NCBI GenBank assembly: GCA_033064195.1 | Contig: JARBJD010000389.1 | Span: 1 to 64,000, forward strand | Source of the DNA: Blattamonas nauphoetae | Lineage: Eukaryota; Preaxostyla; Oxymonadida | Direction: 5' to 3' | DNA length: 64,000 nucleotides | In this document: piece by piece, positions 46,691 to 60,140 of the stretch | Numbering within the stretch: the first letter of the stretch is position 1 | Layout: each line of letters opens with the position of its first letter | The notes under the pieces: model-generated | Databases searched by the model: none | What the model was told of the DNA's origin: nothing | Seen by the model: the letters and a program-made list of their open reading frames with translations, nothing else | Translations under genes and position numbers: made by a program

Positions 46691-47430
46691 AAAATAAACA
46701 CCTCATGTCCTGTCTGACGAAAAGAAAAAGACAAGAGTCACCGAATCGAGACGAATACTCACTGGAACGTCCAGGAATCATGGGATAACAAATATATGTA
46801 TTGTTTGGTTTTTGGAGTCGACCACGTTCCAGTTGTGGAACCCCAGACAGCCAATCCACGCATGACAGCAACCATCGTTAGAGTCTCCTCACCTATATTC
46901 ATGATGACAATGCAGCACCTCACCAAGCTGCTACAATCACTCAATATATGGAGAATTCTGGTCTCTCCCTCATCCCACATCCTGGTGTGGTGCGTTTTGG
47001 TGTGGAAGCGAGTCGAAATGTGAAATTGATCTGATCGTGTGTGTGATTTCGTCGGCTGATGTGGTTGAGGATCGGCCTTGAGTTTGGGATTTATGGAGTC
47101 GGGTGAGGATGAATCAGCGTCATTGGCTTCGTCCAGAGCAGACGAATTCCTGTGCATTGGCAACTTTGACTCATTTTCACTCCAACCCGATGAGTGTGGT
47201 GGATTCCTCGTGTGCATGTGTGGTGCGACGAAACGTGAAGAGTGGAGTTGTTGTTCAGGGATGGGATAAGTGAGGGAAGTGGCGTTGTCAACGATACATA
47301 TGTATGTGAGAGGGGAACATTTCAATTCGCAGGTCTTCACATCCGTCTCGATGAAAATACTTTCCATTCTTTTCTTGATTTCTGTCGCTTCGGTGTGAAT
47401 AAAGAGTGTCCTGGCTTTCACGAACACACT
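46691..47430. other. region with an unassigned minus-strand frame
   Basis: A minus-strand frame is open over about 46759-47427 (MRGLAVWGSTTGTWSTPK near its end), but composition and lack of a family match do not support a gene. It probably belongs to decayed transposon DNA between the Tc1-like and MULE-like fragments. Confidence 0.3.
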
Positions 47431-47655
47431 TTACGTTGTGTGCCAGGTACAGAGAAAAAGGGTTGTATCTTGATAAATTGTTTTGATTGCTCCCCGAAGT
47501 GCGTTGTCTTCATCAGGAAGAATCACATTCGGATCAACGATCTCATACTTCTTCAATTCGATCACGAGCTGTTGATCGAGTTTCCCCTCTTTCTTCAGTT
47601 TCCAGTACTTGTAACTAAAATTGGCAGATTCTTTCCATCGGATGTCTTTTTTTCA
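47431..47655 (-). mobile_element. MULE-type transposase fragment
   Basis: The minus strand reads ...VILPDEDNALRGAIKTIYQD then TLFLCTWHTT before a stop. This resembles the MULE transposase core (TDxDxAL..AI...LC.WH). About 75 residues only, open upstream to a stop near 47655. It is a fragment, not a gene. Confidence 0.45.
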
Positions 47656-47845
47656 CCTGAATTCCTCATCAATTGCTGAGCGGTCGTCGGCTTTGTCCGG
47701 GATTTGACAAGGGCCTCAAATTTACTTTTCACATCGGGAGTCAGGATCCTAGATTAATTCCAAGCGTTCGGCTCCAAAGAAAGCGGATGGCTGTGCGTCA
47801 AAATAGCCAGGATGATCGAATGAAGAGCATCCGTGCCTTGAACTG

Positions 47846-48400
47846 TCACCAGGAACAGACAGTCTGTTTTCTCTCTGGCAGTTCCCTTTCTTCCTTTTTT
47901 GTCGCTTTCTTCCGAGACTTGTACACGCCGCTGCATACGCCTCTGATGAGGATGACAGATTCCGGTGTTGAATTGTATCGTTTCCTGATTCGAATTTCAA
48001 AACAGTGCTGCACTAACTGATTGCGAATAGCCGTGATTGGACTTGAAATCGACTCCGTGATACATTCCTGAAGCATGTCTGCATTCAAAACGGGTATTTC
48101 CATTGAATCCGCGAACAACAGTATTATAGAAGAAATGGTCCGATCAAGATTTGATGCGATTGAGTCATTCCCTGAAATGAGTGAAGTGAGCTGTTCTTCT
48201 GAGAGAGTCTCTGGCCCATTTGTTGAGCGAAGGAAGAGAGCCTCCAAGGTATTGTTGGAGAGAGACATTCTGAATGCAGTCAGAATGCGGTTCATCCGAC
48301 TGAACCCCCTCTCAGCAGCAACTGAAGTTGGTACGAGGATGAAACACATGTGAGAAAGCGCTCCTCAACAACATGAGTTCGTCTTCGTCGGTCCAACTGA
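47846..48400 (-). mobile_element. hAT transposase C-terminal (dimerisation) fragment
   Basis: The minus strand encodes FILVPTSVAAERGFSRMNRI, then RMSLSNNTLEALFLRSTNGP. This is the conserved hAT dimerisation motif (LP.SSA..ERxFS.M..I...R..L...T...L...N). The frame is open for about 165 residues. The catalytic part and terminal repeats were not found, so it is a remnant. Confidence 0.7.
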
Positions 48401-49265
48401 ACAACTCCACCAACAATCTCCACTCACCTTAATTTGTCTCGGCCCGCAACTCTTCCTCCAGATCTACAGCGATCATCAATCCATTACTCACAATTTCCAG
48501 ATCCTGAATAGAAGCATCCAACAGTGTTCGAATATGAGATGGAGTCGAGGAGAAGGGAAAGTGAACCAATTTTTGATAAAGCCATGATAGTTTAGTTCTG
48601 CTCTTACTGAAGCTACAAAACTGTAGGACTTTCCGACTGCACTGCGAGGATGAGATTGTGGAGAGGTGTTAAAATGTACTGGAGAATGATAAACTGCGAC
48701 AGAAGAGATGGGGACCAAGCAGACTTCAAGGAAAGAATCTTTTTGGTGTTGAAGAAGAAGTTTGGAGGATTATTCGCATGGAAGAGAAGACGGCAGTAGA
48801 GTGTGTGAGAGATCGACGTGGACTGGAGGTGGGGAGCCACTCCCGCCTCCGACAGGTGCGTCTCCAGCTGTTGGCCGAGATTCAATGTGTGGTTCCCTGT
48901 GCCCGCCTTAAACCTGACCGAAACCAGGCGAGGAACTCTGGGTACATGACATGGAAAACCATCGGATGTCACAGGATACTAAACAAACTGTATATCGGCC
49001 AACGGCCAAGCCCGTTACAAAGATGATATGACAGAGCTTCACCCTCCAGTGCCATCCTACTGGAGGGATTACACTATCATCGTGCGGAGTCAGAAATGAA
49101 AAAAGAAGAGAAAATCATGGGTTGTGGATAGTTGGGCAATACTATGTGAGATGTCCAGATTGTACTTTAACTGAACATTCCGATGGAGGCCATATATGAC
49201 CAATTCATTCTCAATCATTTCACCTTTACTACTCTTTTCATTCCTGATTTTCTCAAATGAACTAA
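48401..49265. other. A+T-rich spacer, no gene supported
   Basis: It contains several short open frames without family resemblance and a small hairpin near 49048-49073 (CTCCAGTGCC / CTACTGGAG). Probably decayed transposon DNA. Confidence 0.35.
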
Positions 49266-49570
49266 TAGTGGCATCACCAATCGAGTCGTGGTAACAATTA
49301 GTGCTTTCTTCTGGAAAACCCAAATTTGGTCAAACTACGAGTAACAATTAAATCATCGAAGTAGACTCCCACGCGATCCCAGAAAAGTCTCTAAATCCCT
49401 CGTTTGGGCGGATTTTTTCATGTGTTCTTGTCTTATCTTCACATCCTGTGAACCTAATTTGATGCAATTTTCCACAGAAACATTTTTTGGGTGATGATTA
49501 TTGGCTGACCCAAAAAATGAGTAAAAAAAGGATGGGTGTCTAGGAAGATGTGAAAAAACACTAATTGTCG
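49266..49570. mobile_element. degenerate copy of the 43722 MITE family
   Basis: It starts TAGTGGCATCACCAATCG and continues with the same arm as 43722 (AACAATT.GTGCTTTCTTCTGGAA). The interior (TTTTTCATGTGTTCT, TTTGATGCAATTTTCCACAG) matches the reverse complement of 44080-44175. The right arm is missing or too decayed to see. Confidence 0.65.
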
Positions 49571-49656
49571 CTTAAAAATTGTGTCAGAAGATGTGAAATC
49601 ATTCAAATGTTCGACAGTCATGAACAACACACGAAATTGACCACTCATACCCCGCA

Positions 49657-50019
49657 ATGATCAAAAATCTTGAAAATACTGTTCAATCGAATCAAACACC
49701 CCTTCGAGAGAAAAGCAAACTGAGGAAGAAGTCGGACAAACAAAACGCTGATGACGATAAGAGCAAGTCGTCAGACAGTGACAACCTCACCCAGTTGGTC
49801 TCAATGTAGCCTCACCAGAATCTCCGCTTCTATGTTCTCATTGCTCAGAACGCAATGAAAGTGTACATTCGGAAATATGCATTGGACTGGCTCTCATCAA
49901 CTCTCCCGACTGAGAATCTTATTGAGATTTGTGGTTCCACAAAGTACCTCAGACCAGCGTTCAAGATCACGGTGAAGACGAAAATGAATTCAAGCCAAAT
50001 GATATACCAGGGAAGATAG
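49657..50019 (+). CDS. possible small two-exon gene
   Basis: 49657-49797 and 49849-50019 join in phase across a GT-AG intron (51 bases, ending GCTCAG) to give 103 residues. The first exon is Lys/Asp/Ser-rich (REKSKLRKKSDKQNADDDKS), the second more hydrophobic (MKVYIRKYALDWLSSTLP). No family was recognised. A neighbouring frame (about 49979-50140, ending LIRHRLQ) is also protein-like, so the model may be wrong or the gene decayed. Confidence 0.3.
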
Positions 50020-50423
50020 ACACGATTACAAATCCAGCTGTTGACAGCCTCCTGGTTGCCATTTCAGTACTATCCGAATTCATTTTCAGCTTGATTCGGG
50101 CGAGCACTTCGGAAAAATTGATTCGACATAGGTTACAGTAGTATAGAAGAAGAATATCGATAGGCTCCTATATTGCAATTAGTCCGGGAATTATAATACT
50201 GAGAACTGAATAGTGATTCTCAATTCCGATTGAACAGAGTTGTATTTTTTAAAGTACAATCAGCTATGATTCCGAAATGCCGGATAATACTTGTTTTCTT
50301 GCATTTTGGTGGATACCTTTTTTGGGTTCAAATTCAATTATTTAGTCAAAAAAGTGACCCCATTTAGCAAACTTAAATCTAAAGGGTTTTTTTCATTCAT
50401 TGACAAAACAAACGTTAATTTTT

Positions 50424-53400
50424 TTATTGTCTGATTTTTTTATTTTGTATTAAATGACGAATCAGCTTACCCCAAACAAACTTAACGAGACTCTAAAGAA
50501 TGAAAAATTAATACTAATCACCGAACCAGTTCTGAATCGTTCTGGAACCTCATATTTGGCACATGGTACTTTCGATTTCGCAAGTGAAGATAAACCTGAT
50601 GAGATTTATCGAGTTTACATTCCTGCTTTCATTAAAGGAGCAAGACCACATCTGAACCCCGATATGTATCACAGATTCGAGAACTGTTGCAATAAAGAAA
50701 AATTCATTGAGTCACTACACAGTGAGAATTGTGAACTCGTTGGTGAATACAAAACATCAGAGTCAGTAGTGAAATATCTTCATGAAAGAATTGAATGGAG
50801 AATCAAACCATCACAATGGATGAAAGGAGTCAGAACACATAAGATGAAGCGTAAGCATTACACTCAATCGTTTGTTGAAAACGAACTGAGAAAGCACAAT
50901 TGTGAACTCATTGATGAGTACTAGAAAGTACACATTCCTTTTCACTATCGAGTGATTGGTGATGATAAAGTTTACAAAGCGAGACTTGATGAATGGTTTA
51001 GAGCAAAGAGAAAACCTCACTTGAGAGGAAAGACAGAGAAGAACTCCATCGACGAATCTCCGAATCAATAATGACGAATCGATTATTTTTCTACTCATTG
51101 ATTATTCCGGACTAAATGGTGACCCAGGTGGACTAGGTGCCCCAGGTCAAAATTTGATTTTCATTTTTGAAAAGTCCACCACTTGAAGTAACTCCATAGA
51201 GAATAAAAAAAATGAATTTTAAAAATTGACCTTTATTTTTGTGACCACCCAAAATTGTTCCAACAAGGTCAATATCGACACGGCAAGTTCATTTATCATG
51301 TTTCTAGAGTGATCTGACAACATTATATGTACCTATGGGAATTTTCAAAATTAAGGCCGATTTATTTTTTTCGGCTTTTTTATTTCGCATATGAAGAGTA
51401 GGTCCAAAATGTTCAAGTGTGAGACCTCGACGTAATTTCCCTTGATGCTCAGGCAAAATGGTGCCCTTGTGATTAATGCGTAGAACTACTTGGAGGTTGT
51501 GTTGGAGACGGTGGATTTTATAAATCCGCTCCGGGGTTCATGTTGGCATCACATAGATGTGACCGTAAATCATGCCCACCCAATGCTTATTCCTTCAAGG
51601 ACTTCGCCAGTGTTAGTCAATAAGTAGGATCACGATAGAATGATCCCCAAAGGAGTATCGGGTTGTCTTATGGAAACTCTCACGACCGTAAAATGGAACT
51701 AACCTTCACGTATTTTTGTCCTCACCAATGTCAACATAAGTAAAGTCACAATTATGTCTTCAGAAAAAAAACTTGGAGAAATAAAAATTTGTACAGTTTT
51801 GGAGCTCATCAAGAATAATCACTTAACTTTTTTTATTTTTGGATTTTTTAATTCGACTAAAATGGAATCTCCTCTAAAAGTTGTACTAAATTACATCACC
51901 AAAATTAAACATCTATTTCCGAACACCACGTTTGACTTCAAGGAAAAACAGGGATATGATCGACACTATAATCCCGAGAGTAAAAACTACAAACATCAAA
52001 GATCATATCTCCTGTCAATGCTCAAGAATCCAGAAGTTCACTTCGAAGGACCAATAAAACATATTGGTGATAGTGATATCGAGAGTTCCATACAACAAAT
52101 TGAACAACAAAGAGAACAACAAGCGATTCACAAACAGAATGAACAGAACAACAATGCAATGATGAATGAAGAGGATCACAATATCATCATCATCGATATG
52201 AAAGCTCATCCAAGAATGAACGAAACTGAACTGAAGAAGCAAGTGTTCAAGATCACAAGAAAACTAAAGTCAATTGAAGAGAAGCTTATGGATCATTGGA
52301 TGAAGAATTTGTTGATCATTCAAAGAAAAATGAACGAATGGAATCAAAGGATGTGAAGTCATTCAATGGATTTAACGAATGTATCCTACTTGCTGAACCA
52401 CGAAACAAAACGCATTCAATTCATGTTTACAGAGTGCACGAAGAAAGTTTAAAAGAACGAGATCGAAAAGAAACTACCAATGGAAAACCATATCAGTTGT
52501 ACTTCCACAATCACTTGAAGAACGTTGAGGAAATCACTACATTTATCAGGACTGTGTATGAAAAAGAGAAGGATCATCCATTCAAGATCAGTATTGACTT
52601 TGGAAAGATCGTTGAGAGAAAAGATGGTAACGAGACAACGTACAATGATTTCAGACCAGAATTGGAGAACACATCAAAGAGTTTCCCAACAGTAATTCGC
52701 AATGAGGCAGACGTCAATGAGTATTCGAAGTATGCGATCAATCTGATCAAGGAATCACAAGAGAGAACACTACTGGATACCAAGTCAATGTTTATCGCGT
52801 TTCATTCTCTATTGGTTGCTGTCTACCGATTTCCAGTTGCAGGAAAAGCAAATGCTTTACTCACCATCCATATGAAGACACACAATATTAAGTACGTTGA
52901 TTCTCCATATAATATCTGTTTCTTTCAAGCTGTTTCACATAAAACACTTCCAGATACTCCAGAGAGAAGGTTAACTCGAGATATTCGAAATGCTGAAGCT
53001 CATCGATTATTTGCTCTGTGCAAGAATCTTACACATCTTAAACCACATCAATTAACTGAACACTTGAAAAACTATCCTGGATTTGATATTGCATCTGCCA
53101 TGGAAGAAACAATGAAGATCCTCAACATCACAGTTCACATTTATGAATACGATGAGGATAATAAAAAGTACCGAACTCTAGTTCGACTAGTGACCCCCAA
53201 AGGGGTCGTTACTTCCTTAGTCAGTCTTATGTCAACGAAAATGATGATGCTCTAGTTGTTCCTATTTTCATTGCCCCACTAACTGCAACTATGGTTCATG
53301 TGATGTTCATAGCCGATCCTGAAAAGCTAACTGGATACAAGCTCTGTCCGTACTGTCAATCAAGAGGATTCCAAGTGAAGAATACAAACTACAGCAGAGA

Positions 53401-53455
53401 CTATGAGAAACATATTGCTGAGTGTAAGGAACTTAGTAGTTATAGAAGCGAATAG
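50424..53455 (+). mobile_element. Polinton/Maverick fossil A (partial)
   Basis: A virus-like DNA element, partial and broken. Parts: a small gene of repeated DUF723-like units at about 50454-51070 (motifs ENCELVGEY, EWRIKP, HYTQSF); a non-coding gap at about 51100-51740; and the N-terminal half of a protein-primed family B DNA polymerase at about 51860-53450 (NHLKNVEEITTFI, HLKPHQLTEHLK, ending in a Cys-rich LCPYCQS region). The polymerase catalytic motifs, integrase and packaging ATPase are absent. A few breaks are visible. By eye it is about three-quarters identical in protein to fossil B, so it is a separate, related insertion rather than a local duplicate. Moderately old. Confidence 0.85.
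51100..51740. other. non-coding gap inside Polinton fossil A
   Basis: A+T-rich with no gene. Its base use differs from the flanking element parts, so it may be a later insertion; no terminal repeats were found. Confidence 0.4.
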
Positions 53456-55310
53456 AGAACCAATCTGAAATTGTCATTGAAATCAAAACTAAAAGTCAAG
53501 TCCGATTGACCAATTTTGAATCTTGTATTAAAAGGAATTTATGACATTTTGATGACATCAATATTTGGCCTAAATTCTAAAAATAATGGCCAAAAGGACC
53601 TCGTGAAAAGTGTCCTTTTGAAAAATGTTGGCACTTTTTTGGTGTTTTTCCCTTTTGACCACAAATCAGTCGAATCCAATGTGAGAACCATTTCGAAAAA
53701 TTCTGCAAAAAAGTCTAAAATCTTGGGGACACTGTAGGTCATCGATCAAGACAATCCTGATCAAAATCGGTTGGGAATTCGTCGAACTGTGTACCGAACT
53801 TAGGTCGAAAAAGTGACGAAAAAGTCGATGTTCAGATTTCGCCACTATGAACACCTTTATGTCTCAAATTGTGTTCAAACACGTTCTAAAATTACGAAAT
53901 TGATGTTGATAGGTGAAATTTTAGGAAAAATGCACTTTTGAAAAAAAAGTTTGATCCGACCCCACAACATATTTTGAAAATGACAAAATTTTTAAGGAGG
54001 AGAAAGTGACGTCTCGCTCTTCTCCTACACGTCACTTTTCGCCCTCTGATGGTCTCCGTAGGTGTCAAAACGATAGTGGACAGGTATTCGCGTCATTCGG
54101 TTCTGACGATCCTCGACACACGATCGTTTTCACAATTTTTTGTCAATTTTCATTTTACACGATTTTCCTTCAAACCACTTCACAATCGCACTCAAGCGAC
54201 GCTTTTTTGAGAATTCTGGTTTTACATCACCTATAGTTCTCTCTGGAGGGTCGGTTTTTCGATCACACTTGTGACGACACATTTGCACCAACATTTTGAC
54301 ACTATAGATTTTTGGATCCGATTTTCACTGCAAATCCTTCTTTCTCACGGTCTGAGTAAGGTGTGCCTGAATTTTGAGGAGATTTTGTCGGATAGTTCTC
54401 TCATAAAGTCACTTTTCATGTTTTCACTTCACAACTTTTGACCGTTTTGTCACTTCAAAACCGACTGTAGTCCCTTTCATTTCATCACTTTCTCTCCCCA
54501 TTTCACATTTGATCTCTTCACCATTCCTCTTCATTTTGCTCATATCACTTCCATTTTGTGGACCGTTCTCACTTCACTAGCACATCATTTTAGTCAACTT
54601 TTCATCAACTTTTCACAAAAACAGAGTAAATGAAAGCGAAACAACCAACAACGAAACGGGCAAGTCTGAAACTGAGAGTGAAAATGACGAACGTGAAAAT
54701 GACGTGAAATGTGACACCAATAGTGAAAATGTCGCTTGTGTTCCGGTTTTTCTCTCTTAAAACAACGAAAATGATTCAAAAATGTACGTGATATGATGAA
54801 GATTACGGAAAAATTCCGAGATATGAAGTGAGCCGTTGAAAGTGAGATCTCTGCAGAATGTCGAAATCTTCACTTAACGGAAATTAGTGTGTTGTATTGG
54901 AGAACAAGATTAAGAGAAAGAAACATGAATGAAGTGGTTAAAAACAGTAAACAACGAGAAAATGAAGACGGAAGTGAGACCAAAAATGAGATGGTAACGA
55001 ATGAGAAACAAGTAACAATTCAACCAAAACAGCTGAAACAGAGCTGAAATAAGATGAAAGTGAGAGTGAAATGATGAAGAATGCATACTTTTACCGAGAT
55101 CTGGACCCGGTTGTGAAACCTCAAATATCTCTGCAAAAGTCCGGAATCTTCAAAAACGAAGCATACCACGATGATCCTACAGTTCCGGAGAATCCAAAAC
55201 GCACAGAATCAGAACGAAACAAGCACTCTTGAGAAATGAGTGATCGAACCCATTGATCCTCGATTCCAGTGAAAATCCAAAACTGATAAAACAACGAATG
55301 AAAATCTAAT
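53456..55310. other. gene-free, strand-asymmetric spacer between the Polinton fossils
   Basis: About 1.85 kb without a supported gene. From about 54240 to 54600 the plus strand is full of TCACTT-type pyrimidine runs. From about 54600 to 55100 it turns to AAGTGA/GAAAATGA-type purine runs. The two halves are roughly complementary in style, like arms of a worn foldback element, but exact ends were not found. Confidence 0.45.
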
Positions 55311-55765
55311 TTTGCATTTTTAATTTGTATTAAATGAATCCAACTGCGATGTACAACGAAAGACGTCGAGTATGTTCAGAACAAGCATTAATTGAATCAA
55401 TGAGAGAAGAGAACTGTTCGCTAGTCTCTGAGTATGTCAGAAATAATGTGCCAGTGACGTATGTTCATGAGGGAGTTGAATGGAGAATAAAACCAAAGTT
55501 GTGGAATCAAGGAAACAGACCTCACCTAGCGAAACGTCGACACTACACTCAATCATTTGAGGAGAATGAACTGAAGAAATACAATTGTGAACTCGTAGGT
55601 GAGTACACAAAAGTTCTGGTTCCATTCACATATCGAGAGATTGGCGGAAGTGAAGTGTTCAGAATTAGACTTGATTCCTGGTTAAAGGCACCGAAAAAGC
55701 CCCATCAGAGAAAACAGAAATAAACGCTCAACTTTTTGTATTTTCGGATTTTTATTTTGAAGTAA

Positions 55766-58700
55766 ATGACACTGCTACAACCAGTCAAGGAAAGAATTCA
55801 AGAAATTCGAGATCTCTTTCCGAATGCACAATTTCAATTTAGTGATGGTCGAACGTATAGTCCAGACAGCAAAAATTATCAACATCATCGTTCATTTCTT
55901 CTGAATATGCTTCAACACACAGATCTCGAGTTTCCACATCCAACAAAGAATCTCGATCTCAATCTCATTCCAGATTTTATTGAACAAGTGAAACTTCGAC
56001 AACAGATGGCGTCAGAAGATCGACTTACTCACCGAATGATTGTTGAAAACATGAGAGCAAATCCAAGAGTGAACAAAGATGAACTGAAGAAGCAAGTGTT
56101 CAGAATGACGTGGAAATTGAAATCAATTGAAGAGAAACTGATGGATCATTGGATGAAGAATCTGTTGATCATTCAAAAGAAAAATGAACAAATGGAAAAG
56201 AGAGAAGTGCAGACCTTTGATGGATTTGAAGAATGCATATTACTCGCTGAACCACGTGACAAAGCAGCATTCAATGAATGTCTCATGGATGCACGAAGGA
56301 AGTTCAAAAAGAATGAGGTTGAGAAGGTTGAAGACAATGGAAAACCATATCAGTTGTACTTCCACAATCACTTGAAGAACGTTGAAGAAATCACTACCTT
56401 CATCAAAGCAGTGTTCGACAAGGAGAAAGATCATCCATTCAAGATTAGTATTGACTTTGGAAAGATCATCGAGAGAAAAGACAAAGATGAGACAACTTAC
56501 AAAGACTTCAGACCGGAATTGGAGAACACATCAAAGAGTTTCCCAACTGTGATCAGAAGTTCAGGAGACATCAATGAGTATTCAAAATATGCGATCAATC
56601 TGATCAAAGAATCTCAAGAGAGAACTCTGATGGATACTATGACAATGTACATCGCATTCCACTCCATTCTAGTTGCAGTCTATCGATTCCCAGTCGCAGG
56701 AAAAGCAAATGCAATTCTCACTGAACACATTAAAACGAGAAACGTTCGGTACATCGATTCTGAGTTCAACATCTGCTTCTTTCAATCATTGTCGTTCCTC
56801 ACCCTTCCTGAAGTGCCTGGGAAAAAGATATCAATCAATATGAGAAACGTTGAAGCAAAACGATTGTTCGCTGTGCATAAGAAGCTGAGCCATCTCAAAC
56901 CACATCAACTTACTGAGCACTTGCGAAAATATCCTGGATTTGATATTGCATGTGATATGGAGACAGTCATGCAAGAATTTAACATCACAGTTCACATTTA
57001 TGAATTTGACGAAGACAAGAAGCGCTATTTCCTAAGTCAATCGTACATCAACGACAGTGATGATGCACTTGTTCTTCCCATCCTGATGATTCCACTGACA
57101 GCAACTCTCGTTCATGTCATGTTCATTGTTGATCCTGAGAAAATCACTGGATATAAACTCTGTCCGTATTGTCAGTCAAGAGGATTCCAAGTCAAGGATT
57201 CTCACTTCAAGACATACTACGAGAAGCATCTCAAAGAGTGCAAAGAGCTTGATGGAAAACATGTGAAGAAGATCACTCTTGACAAAACACCAAGACCATA
57301 TGTTCCACATATCCTCAACAATAGAACTTATGAATTTCTGATGGCACATAAGAGACAAGACGAGTTCAAACCAACGCAGTACTACATCACGTACGATTTC
57401 GAAACCATGGAAGATCTCATTCTTGACAATTTATTCTCTGATGACAACACGCAATTGATCTCACACTTGAAGCCTCTCTGTTGCATCAGCGATTATGACA
57501 AAATCAGGTGTGAAGTCAATCTACTTTGATCTTCGAGATGGAAAGGATTTTGTGAAACAATGGATCAGAGAACTCTTCAAATATGCCGAGACAGTTCGAG
57601 AAGATAACTACTACGAAGACCCGGAAATACCCTCTCAGAATGAAGTCAGTGTGATTGGATTCAACAGTTCCAGATTCGACATCAATCTCATCTTCCGTGA
57701 TCTCGTTGACAAGGGATTGGAAGTGGTGAGTTTCCTTGGATCCACAACGAAGTACAAACAAGTACTGATCCGACATGAGAAGACACAACAGGTTCTTCGC
57801 TTTATTGACATGATGTCGTATACCGGACCAATGACTTTGGACAATGCAGTCAAAGCTTTCGGAGGTAATACGACACTTCAGAAATCATTCTTTGCTTACG
57901 AATCATTTGATTCATCAGACTACGATACAGTGTTGAGCAAACAAGAACCATTCTCCAAATATGAATTCTACTCCAGTCTGAACAACAGTGAAATGTCCGA
58001 CATTGAATACCAAATATATCTTGACGATTGGAACAAACAAGGATTCAAAACAGATGGGATTACCTCAAGTTCTACAACATCAGAGACGTCGAATGTATGA
58101 TTGCACCGTTGGATAATCTGATTGCTCTGAACTTCCAATACAAAGTGGATATGTTGCACAATCTCATTGTCAGCGAATGCTTCATCAATCAAATATGCGT
58201 GTGCCTACAAGGACTTTGATATCGACGCTGACTACAACGAATGTGACGAATCTGGTGAAATAAAATCACCAAACAATTGTGGGTACAAGGTTGCATCGTA
58301 CATCTATCAAGACCAGAAAGCTCATCGCAGTACTGATAAAATGTCACTGAAGCAGATTACGATTGGTTTGTTCAACAGTGCAAGAGAGTGTGCTACATCT
58401 GCAAGAGTCACTTCTCACAAGCAGTGCGACCAACATTAGATAGAATCGACAATTCGAAAGGACATTCAAAGAGAACGTAAAGATCTGTTGTGATTACTGC
58501 AACACCTACAAGTCAGACAAAGATGAACATCTCACAAGATTGAGAATTCAACTGAAGAAGTATTGCATCTGGAAATCACTACCGATGACTCTGACACATG
58601 AGCAGACCTACCATAAACTGAGAGCAGCTGTGACTGGTGGATTATCTAATGTTCAACATCGACAGAACATTAAAGACGTGACACCAATCAATCACTTCAC

Positions 58701-60140
58701 ATATGAAGATGGAAAAGTTGTCTCCACTGATACAGAACATAAAATGACTCACGTCTGTGGTGTTGACTTTAATTCCCTCTATCCAAGTGCTTTCTCATCA
58801 ATCAAGAACAAGAACAATCCATACACGAATCACAGAATGTACATGCCAGGACGATGCTAATTCACCGCAACAGGAGATAAAGAATGTCGTAAGATCATTG
58901 AAGACAAAAATCAGAAGACATTGTTCGTTGCAGAACTGAAAGGACACATCGACGAGAAGTACATAAATGAGTTCATTAACTTCCCACCAATCTTCAGAAA
59001 CATTGTGGTCAATACAACAGAAGAGATCATTGGAGAGAAGACATATTCACTGATGAAGAAGCATGGATTGAAGACTGATGACAAACAACGGAAGCTGACC
59101 CAACTCTTGAGCACACACGATCAGTATATGTTCTTTTCGACATACTATCTATGGTTCCTCATCGACTATTGCCACTTCATTGTGGACGACATAAAGAGTG
59201 TGATGGTGTTCTCGAGACATGCTGGATTTGAACCATTTGTGACCTCTTTCATGAATGATCGAATAGAAGCAATGAAGGTTGGAAACAAAGGAAAAGAACA
59301 GTTCTGTAAGACCAACTTGAATGGAAGTTACGGATATGATGGAATGAACACTGAGAAGTACAACTCAATCACAATCTGCAATGAGGAGAACGTACTTGAA
59401 GCAAATGATGAAAGGATTTGTGGCGACAAGAGAGATCAATGAGGACAACTACATCGTGATTGAAGATCGAGAGAAAGCATCGTGTAAAACTTGTCTACAA
59501 GAAGCAGTGTTCACACTCGACAATGCCAAGTTCTGGTATCTGAATTTCATTTATAACTTCATGTACAAGTGTCTAGACATGAACAAGATTCACTTCTGTG
59601 AGGGTGATACTGATTCTGCTTATTGGGCAATTGGTGGAGATCCGAATGCTGGAATCCATCAACAATTTGAACATGTTATTGCTGACAAGGAATTCTATGA
59701 TGCTCACAAATACGAATGGTTTCCCAATCCTGAAAAGGAGTTGATGATGAGAAGAAACTGTTGGGACTAGCTATTGAAAGGAAGGTGAGCAGATGATCTG
59801 TCTTGCACCCAAGTGTTACTCTCTCGATGAAAATGCAAGATCAAAGGTGTCTCTGAAGAAAACAAGCATCACAAGTGACGATTATGTGAAGTGCCTGAAC
59901 GGAGAGAAAACTGTGACTACTACCTTGAACTTCACCGTAAAACGGTTCAAGCATCAGTATGATGCGTTTCAGACGAGAAGAGTCGTGAGTGAAGACAACA
60001 CGAATGGATTTGAGATTGCGAAAATACAACAACAGAAACTCAGTCTCAGTGGAATCCATCTGAAGGCAATTGTACTTGAAAATGAATCGTGTCCTCCATT
60101 CATTCATGGACTGAAAGCTACTGATTATATAATTGAATAA
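55766..60140 (+). pseudogene. Polinton B family B DNA polymerase (fossil)
   Basis: Protein-primed PolB of the Polinton. The N-terminal half (HPFKISIDFG, VAYRFPVAGKA-like segment, HLKPHQLTEHL) is followed by a Cys-rich LCPYCQS...C region, an exonuclease-like ITYDFETMED segment, and the palm motifs DFNSLYPS and GDTDSA. It is broken several times along its length. Confidence 0.88.

Noticed and set aside
47242-47679. Plus-strand open frame at 47242-47679
   Set aside because: It is antisense to the MULE-type fragment and has no features of its own.
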